Shown here one piece after another: positions 8,638 to 16,422 of a DNA stretch of 64,000 nucleotides (position 1 is its first letter; each line of letters opens with the position of its first letter). The notes beneath the pieces are model-generated. The model ran no database searches. It was not told the origin of the DNA and worked only from the letters and a program-made list of their open reading frames with translations. The stretch lies in contig JAVBKX010000016.1 in the NCBI GenBank assembly GCA_031553835.1, positions 186,001 to 250,000 on the forward strand. The letters run 5' to 3'. Made by a program: the position numbers and the translations under genes. Origin of the DNA: JAVBKX01 sp031553835 (GTDB lineage Bacteria > Bacteroidota > Bacteroidia > Bacteroidales > Azobacteroidaceae).

Positions 8638-8931
8638 CTAATCATTTAACAATGAGATGCATTTATCGACTTCCCGCACTAACTTGGACAATCGTTGTTT
8701 TGCGCCTGTTAAATCATCTTGTTTTACCGAAATGATCCTGGCAATTTTTAGATTGTCATATTTGGTTTTCAATGCGTCCATTTCATTCAAGGCAGTTTGT
8801 AATGCTCTTTCTTTTTCAGTCAGTTGTACAGTTAATGTCTGATTTGCCAAGTTAAATTTGTTACATAAATCCATCAATTGCCTCAACTTGAATTCAAAAT
8901 CAGCGAGTACCTTTTTCTGATCAGTCGTCAT
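8638..8931 (-). CDS. small coiled-coil protein, ZapB-like
   Basis: 97 residues, almost wholly helical and charged, with heptad-like spacing from about residue 10 to 90. It is encoded directly upstream of zapA in the same operon, a position where Bacteroidota commonly carry a short coiled-coil protein. A role with ZapA at the division ring is inferred from context. Sequence similarity to proteobacterial ZapB cannot be shown from short coiled coils. A strong promoter lies just upstream. Confidence 0.6.
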   Translation of the reverse strand: MTTDQKKVLADFEFKLRQLMDLCNKFNLANQTLTVQLTEKERALQTALNEMDALKTKYDNLKIARIISVKQDDLTGAKQRLSKLVREVDKCISLLND

Positions 8932-8949
8932 ATCTTACCAAATTCCCTA

Positions 8950-8980
8950 CAAAAATACAATTTTGTTAACAGGGAACAAA
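8950..8980 (-). promoter_or_regulatory. promoter of the zapB-like/zapA operon
   Basis: On the minus strand TTTG (8980-8977), a 19-nt spacer and TATTTTTG (8957-8950) match the Bacteroidota consensus exactly. The start codon at 8931 lies about 19 nt beyond the -7 box. Confidence 0.75.
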
Positions 8981-9012
8981 ATTATTTTGAAAAAACATTT
9001 AAGGAGATTGAT

Positions 9013-9071
9013 AATAATGACACACGGATGACGCGGATTTGCCTAATTCATGTCATCCGTGTGCCATTATT
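9013..9071 (-). terminator. 20-bp inverted repeat directly after tpx
   Basis: 9013-9032 and 9052-9071 are inverted copies with one mismatch in 20 bp, built on the word CACACGGATGAC. The right arm begins at the base after the tpx stop codon. It probably ends or stabilises the tpx message, though there is no clean T-tract. It belongs to the window-wide set of intergenic hairpins. Confidence 0.7.
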
Positions 9072-9575
9072 CTACATTTTTATATTTGCAAGAGCGGCTG
9101 CATAATTTGGCTCCTGCGCAATTTCCGGAACTAATTCGGTATAAATTATTTTTCCGTTTTTGTCGATTACTACTACAGATCGCGCCAATAAACCTTTTAA
9201 GGGGCCATCGATCATTATTATTCCGTATAGGTTTTCGAAACCGTTTTCCCGGAATGCTGAGGCCGGTTTTACATTTTCGATACCTTCGGTAGTACAGAAA
9301 CGGGCGTGAGCAAAAGGTAAATCCTTGGATATTGCAAGTACGATGGTGTCGGATAGGCCGGCCGCCTGTTGATTGAACTTTCTTACGGAAGTGGCGCACA
9401 CACTGGTGTCTAAGCTGGGGAAAATGTTCAATACTATATTTTTGCCTTTGAAATCTTTTAAAGATACTTCACTTAAATCCGTTGCCGTTAATTTGAAATC
9501 GGGAGCGTCGGAGCCTACTGCCGGTAAATTCCCGTTGGTGTTGACCGGCGATCCTTTGAATGTTATTTTTGCCAT
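9072..9575 (-). CDS. tpx: thiol peroxidase (atypical 2-Cys peroxiredoxin)
   Basis: Reduces hydrogen peroxide and alkyl hydroperoxides with thioredoxin. From the ATG at 9575 it has 167 residues, the usual Tpx length. The peroxidatic Cys60 lies in SLDTSVCATS and the resolving Cys94 in ARFCTTEG. The frame extends to 9611, but those 12 residues do not fit the family. It is divergent from feoB. A perfect palindrome overlaps its -7 box, suggesting repression by a peroxide- or iron-responsive regulator; that is inference. Confidence 0.96.
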   Translation of the reverse strand: MAKITFKGSPVNTNGNLPAVGSDAPDFKLTATDLSEVSLKDFKGKNIVLNIFPSLDTSVCATSVRKFNQQAAGLSDTIVLAISKDLPFAHARFCTTEGIENVKPASAFRENGFENLYGIIMIDGPLKGLLARSVVVIDKNGKIIYTELVPEIAQEPNYAAALANIKM

Positions 9576-9608
9576 AATTTTTAAATAATAATTGTGAGTT
9601 AGATTCGA

Positions 9609-9627
9609 CAAATGTATAAAACATTTG
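9609..9627 (-). promoter_or_regulatory. tpx -7 box within a palindrome
   Basis: The minus strand has TACATTTG (9616-9609). The same bases form CAAATGT (9609-9615), five spacer bases, then ACATTTG (9621-9627), a perfect 7-bp inverted repeat. An operator here would block RNA polymerase directly. I do not see a good -33 TTTG. Confidence 0.5.
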
Positions 9628-9721
9628 CATTCGATATGTTATGAATCTTTGTATTTCTTATACAACAAACAAAACCGTATATTGTTATTTATAATAATTC
9701 AAAATAATTTTAGGGGATTTT

Positions 9722-9752
9722 TTTGTGAATAGAAGGTTTTTGACGACCTTTG
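9722..9752 (+). promoter_or_regulatory. feoB promoter
   Basis: TTTG (9722-9725), 19 nt, then GACCTTTG (9745-9752), one base from TAnnTTTG. The predicted transcript starts near 9758, so a start codon at 9750 would be untranscribed and the ATG at 9777 is favoured. Confidence 0.65.
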
Positions 9753-9776
9753 CATGATAAAAATAAGTGGGTTTCA

Positions 9777-12131
9777 ATGCTGTTATCTGAATTAAAGACC
9801 GGCGAAAAGGGCATTATCGTTAAAGTCAAAGGACGAGGTGCTTTCCGAAAGCGTATTATTGAGATGGGGTTTATTAAAGGAAAGGTGGTGAAAGTCCTCT
9901 TGAATGCTCCTTTAAAAGATCCTGTTGAATATAAGGTGATGGACTATGAAGTTTCCCTGCGAAGGAGCGAGGCTGCTTTAATTGAAGTGGTGTCTGAACA
10001 CGAAACGTTATCATTGGCCATTGATAATAAATCTTTGTTGACAACTTTTGATGATGACCTTCCCGAGCAATTGTACGAAATTGCTGATATTCGTAGTAAA
10101 ACGATCAATGTTGCTTTGGTCGGAAATCCTAATTCCGGAAAAACTTCGTTGTTTAATGTGGCGTCAGGATCACACGAGCACGTTGGTAATTACAGCGGTG
10201 TCACGGTAGATGCCAAAGCCGGATCATTTAAACATAGTGGTTACCGGTTTAATATTGTTGATTTGCCGGGAACCTATTCGTTGTCTGCTTATACCCCTGA
10301 AGAATTGTATGTAAGAAGAGAGATTACAGATGGACAACCGGATGTGATCATTAATGTGGTTGCAGCTTCCAATCTGGAGCGAAATCTTTATCTGACTACT
10401 CAGTTGATCGATATGGATACCACCATGGTAATCGCTCTGAATATGTACGATGAATTAAAAAAATCCGGAGCGCAGTTTGATTACGAAGCATTCGCGAAAC
10501 TTACAGGTTGTCCGGTAGTGCCGACTGTTAGCAAGACGGGAATGGGGATCGATCGGCTTTTTGATACGGTTATAGAAGTCTATGAACGTAAAAATGCAGT
10601 TTCCCGGCATGTTCATATTTATTATGGAGAAGAATTGGAAAAAGGCATTGATAAAGTCAAAACTGAATTGTTGAAACATGAAGGAATTGATCGTCATATT
10701 TCTCTCCGGTATATCAGTACTAAATTGTTGGAAAATGACAGGGAAATGATTCAATGGATTGCGTCGTTGAATCATACAAACGATATTTTGTCTGTAGCCA
10801 GGGATCAATCTGTGAAAATTGCCGATATCTTAAATGAAGACTGTGAAACAGCTTTGACAGATGCCCGGTATGGATTTATTGACGGAGCATTAAAAGAAAC
10901 ATACCGGCAGGGGAATAATGATCCGTTGAAAACAACTCACATTATTGATGCAGTTGCTACACATCGCGTTTGGGGCTATCCGGTTTTTCTCCTGTTTATG
11001 TTTGTTATGTTCCAGGCTACATTTACGTTTGGAGATTATGTGAAAGCGCAGATTGAAGAGGGCGTTTCATGGTTGTCTGCTTTGGTTTCGGATGCTATGT
11101 CTTCCGGACCGTTGAAAGATTTGTTGGCGGAAGGGATTATTGGAGGAGTAGGGGGAGTTATTGTTTTTTTACCTCACATCGTAATTCTTTATCTTTTTAT
11201 GTCCTTTATGGAAGATTCGGGCTATATGGCGCGGGCAGCTTTTATTATGGATAAACTGATGCATAAAATGGGATTGCACGGAAAATCATTTATTCCATTG
11301 GTAATGGGCTTTGGTTGTAATGTTCCGGCTATAATGGCAACGCGTACCATTGAAAGTCGAAGCAGTCGCTTGTTGACGATGCTGGTTAATCCGCTTATGT
11401 CGTGTTCTGCCCGTTTGCCGGTATATATGCTGCTTGTCGGTATTTTTTTTAGCCAACGGGCGGGCTTTGTGCTTTTTTGCATTTATCTGACAGGAATTTT
11501 GTTGGCTGTTATCATGTCCCGGATGTTTAAGCGTTTCCTGATTAAAGGAGAGGATCTCCCTTTTGTGATGGAACTACCGCCGTATCGTATGCCTACGATG
11601 AAATCCATCTTTAGACATATGTGGGATAAAGCGTCGCAATATTTGCGTAAAATGGGCGGGATCATTTTGATTGCGTCTGTTATTATTTGGTTTTTAGGAT
11701 ATTTTCCTCATGGAAACCAATCCGATGGGGAGAAAAAACGCTCTTATATTGAACAGATAGGACGAACGATTGAGCCGGTGATGCAACCATTGGGTTTTGA
11801 TTGGAAAATTAGTGTGGGATTAGTAACGGGAATGGCAGCCAAAGAAGTTGTTGTGAGTACGTTAGGTGTGTTGTATAATAGTGATGGCGCAACACTTTCG
11901 CAACGGATTGAAGAAGCTGTTTATCCCGATGGTACAAAAATATTCTCTCCATTGGTGGCGCTCAGTTTGATGATTTTTGTCCTGATTTATTTTCCATGCG
12001 TTGCTACCATTGCTGCTATAAAAAATGAATCAGGATCTTGGAAATGGGCGGCGTTTGTTGTGGCCTATACCACTATTTTGGCATGGTTTATGAGTTTTCT
12101 GGTGTATCAAATCGGATTGAGGATAGTATGA
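9777..12131 (+). CDS. feoB: FeoA-FeoB fusion, ferrous iron transporter
   Basis: Imports ferrous iron through the inner membrane. From the ATG at 9777 it has 784 residues. Residues 1-75 form a FeoA SH3-like domain (SELKTGEKGIIVKV). Residues 110-280 form the G-protein domain, with G1 GNPNSGKTS (116-124), a DLPGTYS G3 region and an NMYDE region. The rest is the membrane part with the two Gate repeats (GFGCNVPAIMATR and MAAKEVVVSTLGV). A TTG at 9750 is in frame but overlaps the promoter. FeoA as an N-terminal fusion is common in Bacteroidota. Its stop overlaps the next start as ATGA. Confidence 0.97.
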   Translation: MLLSELKTGEKGIIVKVKGRGAFRKRIIEMGFIKGKVVKVLLNAPLKDPVEYKVMDYEVSLRRSEAALIEVVSEHETLSLAIDNKSLLTTFDDDLPEQLYEIADIRSKTINVALVGNPNSGKTSLFNVASGSHEHVGNYSGVTVDAKAGSFKHSGYRFNIVDLPGTYSLSAYTPEELYVRREITDGQPDVIINVVAASNLERNLYLTTQLIDMDTTMVIALNMYDELKKSGAQFDYEAFAKLTGCPVVPTVSKTGMGIDRLFDTVIEVYERKNAVSRHVHIYYGEELEKGIDKVKTELLKHEGIDRHISLRYISTKLLENDREMIQWIASLNHTNDILSVARDQSVKIADILNEDCETALTDARYGFIDGALKETYRQGNNDPLKTTHIIDAVATHRVWGYPVFLLFMFVMFQATFTFGDYVKAQIEEGVSWLSALVSDAMSSGPLKDLLAEGIIGGVGGVIVFLPHIVILYLFMSFMEDSGYMARAAFIMDKLMHKMGLHGKSFIPLVMGFGCNVPAIMATRTIESRSSRLLTMLVNPLMSCSARLPVYMLLVGIFFSQRAGFVLFCIYLTGILLAVIMSRMFKRFLIKGEDLPFVMELPPYRMPTMKSIFRHMWDKASQYLRKMGGIILIASVIIWFLGYFPHGNQSDGEKKRSYIEQIGRTIEPVMQPLGFDWKISVGLVTGMAAKEVVVSTLGVLYNSDGATLSQRIEEAVYPDGTKIFSPLVALSLMIFVLIYFPCVATIAAIKNESGSWKWAAFVVAYTTILAWFMSFLVYQIGLRIV

Positions 12132-12292
12132 GTGAATTGTTTCAATATATTGTCGTTGTTGTCATAGGGATTGTAATCTGTGTTGTTGTAGGCTATAAAA
12201 TATACGCTTTGTTTGTAAAAACGAACAAGATAGATGTATGTACAAGTTGCAACGGTTGTCCTTTTCAAAATAATGCAAAAAAATGTAGATAA
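12128..12292 (+). CDS. FeoB-associated Cys-rich membrane peptide
   Basis: 54 residues: one membrane helix (residues 6-26), then a short tail with CTSCNGCPF and a terminal Cys. This matches the FeoB-associated family, which is proposed to assist FeoB; its exact role is not established. ATG at 12128 overlaps the feoB stop by four bases, giving translational coupling. A longer frame from 12038 is only the feoB region read in another frame. Confidence 0.85.
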   Translation: MSELFQYIVVVVIGIVICVVVGYKIYALFVKTNKIDVCTSCNGCPFQNNAKKCR

Positions 12293-12294
12293 TG

Positions 12295-12324
12295 ATGCAA
12301 CGTTTTTTAGTTAGTTGCATTTTA
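12295..12324 (+). terminator. putative terminator after the feo operon
   Basis: ATGCAAC (12295-12301) pairs with GTTGCAT (12314-12320), followed by TTTTAT. The stem is short, so confidence is modest. The right arm also supplies the -33 region of the tRNA promoter. Confidence 0.4.
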
Positions 12325-12345
12325 TATATAATTTGATTACATTTG
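12314..12345 (+). promoter_or_regulatory. tRNA-Leu promoter
   Basis: GTTG (12314-12317), 20 nt, then TACATTTG (12338-12345). The predicted start is about 20 nt before the mature tRNA. Confidence 0.6.
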
Positions 12346-12372
12346 CAGCGCTTTTTTGAAAAGTAGTGTTAA

Positions 12373-12456
12373 GCCCGGGTGGTGGAATTGGTAGACACGC
12401 CACTTTGAGGGGGTGGTGCCGGTTACGGTGTGTGGGTTCAAATCCCGTCCCGGGTA
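12373..12456 (+). tRNA. tRNA-Leu (anticodon GAG)
   Basis: An 84-nt cloverleaf with a long variable arm, typical of tRNA-Leu. Acceptor arms GCCCGGG and CCCGGGT pair with one G-U at the end, followed by discriminator A12456. The anticodon stem CCACT/GGTGG encloses the loop TTGAGGG, which reads anticodon GAG for CUC and CUU codons. The T-arm contains GGTTCAAATCC. CCA is not encoded. Confidence 0.95.
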
Positions 12457-12468
12457 CACGAAACAACT

Positions 12469-12508
12469 ACTCGTAAGCGTTGTCATAATGCTTACGAGTT
12501 TTGTTTTT
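12469..12508 (+). terminator. intrinsic terminator after tRNA-Leu
   Basis: ACTCGTAAGC (12469-12478) and GCTTACGAGT (12490-12499) form a perfect 10-bp stem with an 11-nt loop, followed by a T-rich run. This is a classical Rho-independent terminator. Confidence 0.85.
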
Positions 12509-12619
12509 TATGCAATATTTATATTTCCCCTTACAGATTTCATAATAACCACCTATCGTTGCCAAATGCGTTGTAAAATGTGTAATTCGGGATTTATTTA
12601 CCTTTAATAGAAGAATAAT

Positions 12620-13711
12620 ATGAAAATAGCAGTTGTCGGCACAAGAGGTATCCCTCAGATTCTTGGAGGAGTCGAAACGCATTGCCAGGAATTATATCCG
12701 AGAATAGTGGCATTGGGTTGTGAGGTGTTTGTTATGTGCCGGAAGTGCTATGTTGATGAAGATTATGTGGAATATAAAGGGGTGAAGTTGATTCATTTAT
12801 TTGCATTAAAACATAAATATTTTGAAGCGATTTTTCATACTTTCCTTGGGATTATTAAAGCTCGAAAGCTGAAAGTAGATATTCTTCACATTCATGCTAT
12901 CGGATCGGCCTTGCTGATTCCTTTTGCACATTTGATAGGTCTAAAGTGTGTTGTTGTTACGCATCACGGGGCGGATTATGATCGGCAGAAATGGGGTATG
13001 GGAGCCAAATGGATGCTTCGTATGGGCGAACGTTATTGTGCAAGATATGCCGACGAAGTGATTGTTATTTCCGACGTGATCAACGAATCATTGCAACAAT
13101 TGTATTTGAGAGACGATGCTCATCTTATTTTTAATGGAGTGAATCTCCCAAAGGCAATCCAACCTACAGGATTGTTAAATAATTTAGGTATTAAACCGGG
13201 GAAATATATTTTAGCGGCAGGGCGATTTGTTCCGGAAAAAGGATTTGATTTATTAATAGATGCTTATTGTTCGCTTCGTTCTACCGAATATAAATTGGTG
13301 ATCGCCGGAGATGCAGATCATAAAACAGAATATTCTGTAAAATTGAAAAAACAGGCAGCCGATAATAATATTATACTTACCGGTTATATAATGGGCACCA
13401 CTCTTGCTGAAGTCTTTGCTAATGCCCGGCTATTTGTGTTGCCTTCTTATCATGAAGGATTGCCAATCGGCTTGTTAGAAGCCATGAGCTATAATTTGGA
13501 TGTCTTGGTTAGCGATATTCCTTCCACAAAAACCATGCAGTTGCCCAGGTCCTCCTATTTCTGTTCGGGAGATGATGCGGATTTATGTGCCAAATTAAGA
13601 GAAAAACTTTCCTGCGAACCATCGCATGTACAATATGACATGTCTCTTTATGATTGGGAACATGTCGCCCGGCAAACGGTTGCTATTTATCAAAAAATGA
13701 TCTCTCAATGA
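12620..13711 (+). CDS. family 4 glycosyltransferase
   Basis: 363 residues with a GT-B fold. The N-terminal domain opens with the DUF1972-like MKIAVVGTRGIPQILGGVE, the C-terminal nucleotide-sugar domain has GRFVPEKGFDLLI, and the retaining-enzyme E-x7-E region is HEGLPIGLLEAMS. Such enzymes add sugars to lipid-linked or surface glycans; the substrate is unknown. The stop overlaps the kdsC start as ATGA. With kdsC and maf downstream, a role in LPS or another envelope glycan is plausible. Confidence 0.85.
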   Translation: MKIAVVGTRGIPQILGGVETHCQELYPRIVALGCEVFVMCRKCYVDEDYVEYKGVKLIHLFALKHKYFEAIFHTFLGIIKARKLKVDILHIHAIGSALLIPFAHLIGLKCVVVTHHGADYDRQKWGMGAKWMLRMGERYCARYADEVIVISDVINESLQQLYLRDDAHLIFNGVNLPKAIQPTGLLNNLGIKPGKYILAAGRFVPEKGFDLLIDAYCSLRSTEYKLVIAGDADHKTEYSVKLKKQAADNNIILTGYIMGTTLAEVFANARLFVLPSYHEGLPIGLLEAMSYNLDVLVSDIPSTKTMQLPRSSYFCSGDDADLCAKLREKLSCEPSHVQYDMSLYDWEHVARQTVAIYQKMISQ

Positions 13712-14223
13712 TCCCTTACGACCTGACGAAAATTAAAGCATTTGTTTTTGATGTGGATGGAGTATTGTCTTCTTCATGCATACCTTTACATCCTTCCGGT
13801 GAACCGATGCGGATGATTAATATTAAAGATGGCTATGCCATGCAATTAGCTGTTAAACAAGGTTATCAATTAGGTATTATAACCGGAGGAAAAACGGATG
13901 CTGTGAAAATTCGGTATGAAAATTTGGGCGTTCAGCATATTTATATCGGTTCGAGTGTCAAAAAATATGACTTCCAGGATTTTTTGGATAAAACAGGATT
14001 GCAGCCGGAAGAAGTGATTTTTGTAGGCGATGACATCCCGGATTATGAAGTCATGTGCAGGGCTGGTTTACCCATTTGTCCTGCAGATGCTGCGCCGGAG
14101 ATTAAATTGATTTCTACCTATATTTCTCCATATAAAGGAGGCGAGGGCGTTGGCCGTGATGTGATTGAACAAGTGATGAAAGTGCAGGGAACATGGATGA
14201 AAGATAATGCTTTTGGGTGGTGA
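13708..14223 (+). CDS. kdsC: Kdo-8-phosphate phosphatase
   Basis: A HAD-superfamily C0 phosphatase that releases Kdo for LPS inner-core synthesis. From the ATG at 13708 it has 171 residues, the standard KdsC length. The DxD nucleophile motif is FDVDGVLS (Asp15, Asp17), followed by GIITGGKT and FVGDDIPDYEVM. The start overlaps the GT4 stop and the end overlaps maf, so all three are co-translated. It implies a Kdo-containing lipopolysaccharide. Confidence 0.93.
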   Translation: MIPYDLTKIKAFVFDVDGVLSSSCIPLHPSGEPMRMINIKDGYAMQLAVKQGYQLGIITGGKTDAVKIRYENLGVQHIYIGSSVKKYDFQDFLDKTGLQPEEVIFVGDDIPDYEVMCRAGLPICPADAAPEIKLISTYISPYKGGEGVGRDVIEQVMKVQGTWMKDNAFGW

Positions 14224-14801
14224 AATTGAAATATAATGTGATATTGGGATCTAATTCGCCAAGGCGGAAAGAATTATTGGCCGGTTTGGATTTTCCTTAT
14301 GAGATAAAAATTGTTCCGGATGTCGAAGAAACTTACCCTTTGCATTTGCAACGCGAAGAAATTCCTGAATATTTGTCCCGATTGAAAGCGTCGGCGTATG
14401 TGGAATTAATCGGTGAAAATGATTTGGTTATTACAGCCGATACTATCGTTTGGTTAGAAGGGAAAGTTTTTGGCAAACCTGCCGATGAAACCGAGGCTAT
14501 GGAAATGCTCCGGACGTTATCCGGAAAAACGCATGAAGTAATTACGGGAGTGTGCCTTACTACCCGGCAGCAGCAGCAAGTTTTCCATGCAGTATCCCGT
14601 GTGAAATTTGCAGATTTGGATGAAGAGGAAATCCGGTATTATATTCAAAAGTATAAACCTTACGATAAAGCCGGGTCGTATGGTGTTCAGGAATGGATCG
14701 GATATATCGGCGTTGAAAGTCTCGAAGGTTCTTTTTATAATGTGATGGGACTTCCTGTCAGGATGCTTTATAGTTATTTGAAAGAGTTTTTCTCAAATTG
14801 A
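14217..14801 (+). CDS. maf: Maf-family nucleotide pyrophosphatase
   Basis: 194 residues. Family motifs are SNSPRRKELL (nucleotide binding), ITADTIVW (catalytic Asp region), GKTHEVITGV and KAGSYGVQ. Maf proteins hydrolyse dTTP, UTP and modified pyrimidine triphosphates, and some block septation. The start is GTG at 14217 or GTG at 14220, both overlapping the kdsC stop; no ATG fits. It is the third gene of the GT4-kdsC-maf operon and ends one base before the convergent AAA gene. Confidence 0.92.
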   Translation: MVKLKYNVILGSNSPRRKELLAGLDFPYEIKIVPDVEETYPLHLQREEIPEYLSRLKASAYVELIGENDLVITADTIVWLEGKVFGKPADETEAMEMLRTLSGKTHEVITGVCLTTRQQQQVFHAVSRVKFADLDEEEIRYYIQKYKPYDKAGSYGVQEWIGYIGVESLEGSFYNVMGLPVRMLYSYLKEFFSN

Positions 14802-14802
14802 T

Positions 14803-16365
14803 TTAACATCCGACAATCGTAACATTTTCATTGTTAATCCATTTGAGTTTTTCTTTCCACTCCGTTTCTTTGGCTTTTGTTCTGCGATCAAAAATAATTA
14901 AATAACAAGCGGATTGGGGATCAATTTTATCCCTGTAGCGAAGCACCTGGCGGGTGCCTTCTTCTATAATGTCTTCAAATGTATAGGGTTCTCGCAATAA
15001 TTTTATTTCAATGATATTCCAAATATTGTGATACAATACAGCCAGATCCATCCGGCCTCGCCCGGCTGCGTATTCACGCTCGATACGACCTCCGCCATTA
15101 ATTACCCGTTGAAGAAAAGCCATTAACAATAAATGGGGGAATGCCTCAGTGTAATCGGATTTTTGTTCCCAGGCTTCGGAATGCAATCTCCAGAATTTTT
15201 GGAATTCGCGCAGTAAGTTGTCCATATCCAATGTTCCATCGGGCTTACTCCATTGCCATTCGGGTTTGGGAATCGCTAATTGCATTCCATACGTCAAATC
15301 GCGGGCTAATACTTCCCTGTAAATCGGATTGGCGATAACGGGCGTACCATCTTCAATGGCAACTAATCCTAAATCCAAGCATAGACGAAATGGGTCTCCT
15401 TCAGCTAATTTGGGATCGGCTTCACCTGTAATGATTGGCTGTATCACATTTTTTATTTTTGGATCTTTGAGTCTTTCAGCCAAAGCATCCAAATGTGTTT
15501 CACGCGCCATTATCATTTGCTGACGGGCTTCTTGTATATGCTCAACAGTTACTGTTTCTGTACTGTCTTCATCCAGTACGCGCATGGTTGCTCGCATGTA
15601 TAATGAATTGACTATCCATGGTTGACCTTTGGATTGTACGTAAACATAGTCTAAAGCCTCTTGCGTTATTTTTTGCCCTGTTTCTTTGGTTTTTTGAGCA
15701 AAAAGATTTTCAATATCCTCTCTTGAAAAATTTCCCAGGGTTGCAGAATCTGATTTTATATTGAATGGAGAACCTGGATTCGGGGCAACGCCACCTTTAC
15801 TTGCGGTAATGTAATCTTTCAAGTCGCGCATTCCTACTAATGCAATGGATACGGGAAATTTGCCAACTCCTCTTCCGGCAAAACCAGCCCGCAGCTGACG
15901 CAGGAAACTGATAAGCGTTTCATCCACCAATACATCCACTTCATCAAATAATACTATCAGAGATTTGGGCGCAAGCATTTCTGCCCAATTACGTAATGTA
16001 TCCTGTAACATCGTGATGGGTTCGCTATCTCTGGCGATTTCAGGGCAAGGAAGTTCAAAAACCGAGCAATAAAATAAGATCGCTTCGCACATTGCCGGGA
16101 TGGCTCTTTCAGGTTCTGATACACCCTGACATTGTTCTACGCTGACATAACAGGCTACTGCATTTTCGCTTGCATTGATCTCGCGCATCCAACTTTGCAG
16201 GAATGTTGTTTTTCCGGTCTGACGTGGCGCATGTAATACCCAATAAAGCTGGTCACGAATATAGCGGTTCAATTGAGCTCCTTTCAGCCGTTCTTCAGGA
16301 GGAAGCATATAGTGCATCTCAGGAAAACAAGGTCCTGTGGTGTTGAAATATTTTCTTCTGCCCAT
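14803..16365 (-). CDS. AAA ATPase with C-terminal PD-(D/E)XK nuclease-like domain
   Basis: From the ATG at 16365 it has 520 residues (a TTG at 16377 is also in frame). The N-terminal AAA domain has P-loop PRQTGKTTFL at about 47-56 and Walker B LIVLFDEVDVL. A winged-helix-like middle follows. The last 120 residues carry RGRMDL and IIEIKLL, the D and E-x-K residues of a PD-(D/E)XK nuclease fold. Related ATPases occur in many copies in Bacteroidota and their role is unknown; mobile-element or defence functions have been suggested. It stands alone between unrelated convergent neighbours and has its own promoter. Confidence 0.75.
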   Translation of the reverse strand: MGRRKYFNTTGPCFPEMHYMLPPEERLKGAQLNRYIRDQLYWVLHAPRQTGKTTFLQSWMREINASENAVACYVSVEQCQGVSEPERAIPAMCEAILFYCSVFELPCPEIARDSEPITMLQDTLRNWAEMLAPKSLIVLFDEVDVLVDETLISFLRQLRAGFAGRGVGKFPVSIALVGMRDLKDYITASKGGVAPNPGSPFNIKSDSATLGNFSREDIENLFAQKTKETGQKITQEALDYVYVQSKGQPWIVNSLYMRATMRVLDEDSTETVTVEHIQEARQQMIMARETHLDALAERLKDPKIKNVIQPIITGEADPKLAEGDPFRLCLDLGLVAIEDGTPVIANPIYREVLARDLTYGMQLAIPKPEWQWSKPDGTLDMDNLLREFQKFWRLHSEAWEQKSDYTEAFPHLLLMAFLQRVINGGGRIEREYAAGRGRMDLAVLYHNIWNIIEIKLLREPYTFEDIIEEGTRQVLRYRDKIDPQSACYLIIFDRRTKAKETEWKEKLKWINNENVTIVGC

Positions 16366-16386
16366 GTATTCTTTCAAATTTTAGCT

Positions 16387-16394
16387 CAAAGGTA
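16387..16394 (-). promoter_or_regulatory. -7 box of the AAA ATPase gene
   Basis: The minus strand reads TACCTTTG, a perfect TAnnTTTG, 21 nt upstream of the ATG at 16365. No clear -33 element is visible. Confidence 0.5.
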
Positions 16395-16422
16395 ATCAAA
16401 TATTATACTTACTGGCAGTTAT

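Noticed and set aside
9750..9776. TTG start for FeoB
   Set aside because: It lies within the predicted -7 element; the ATG at 9777 fits the promoter and the FeoA start.
12038..12127. Longer frame of the FeoB-associated peptide
   Set aside because: It lies inside feoB; the coupled ATG at 12128 gives the family-typical protein.
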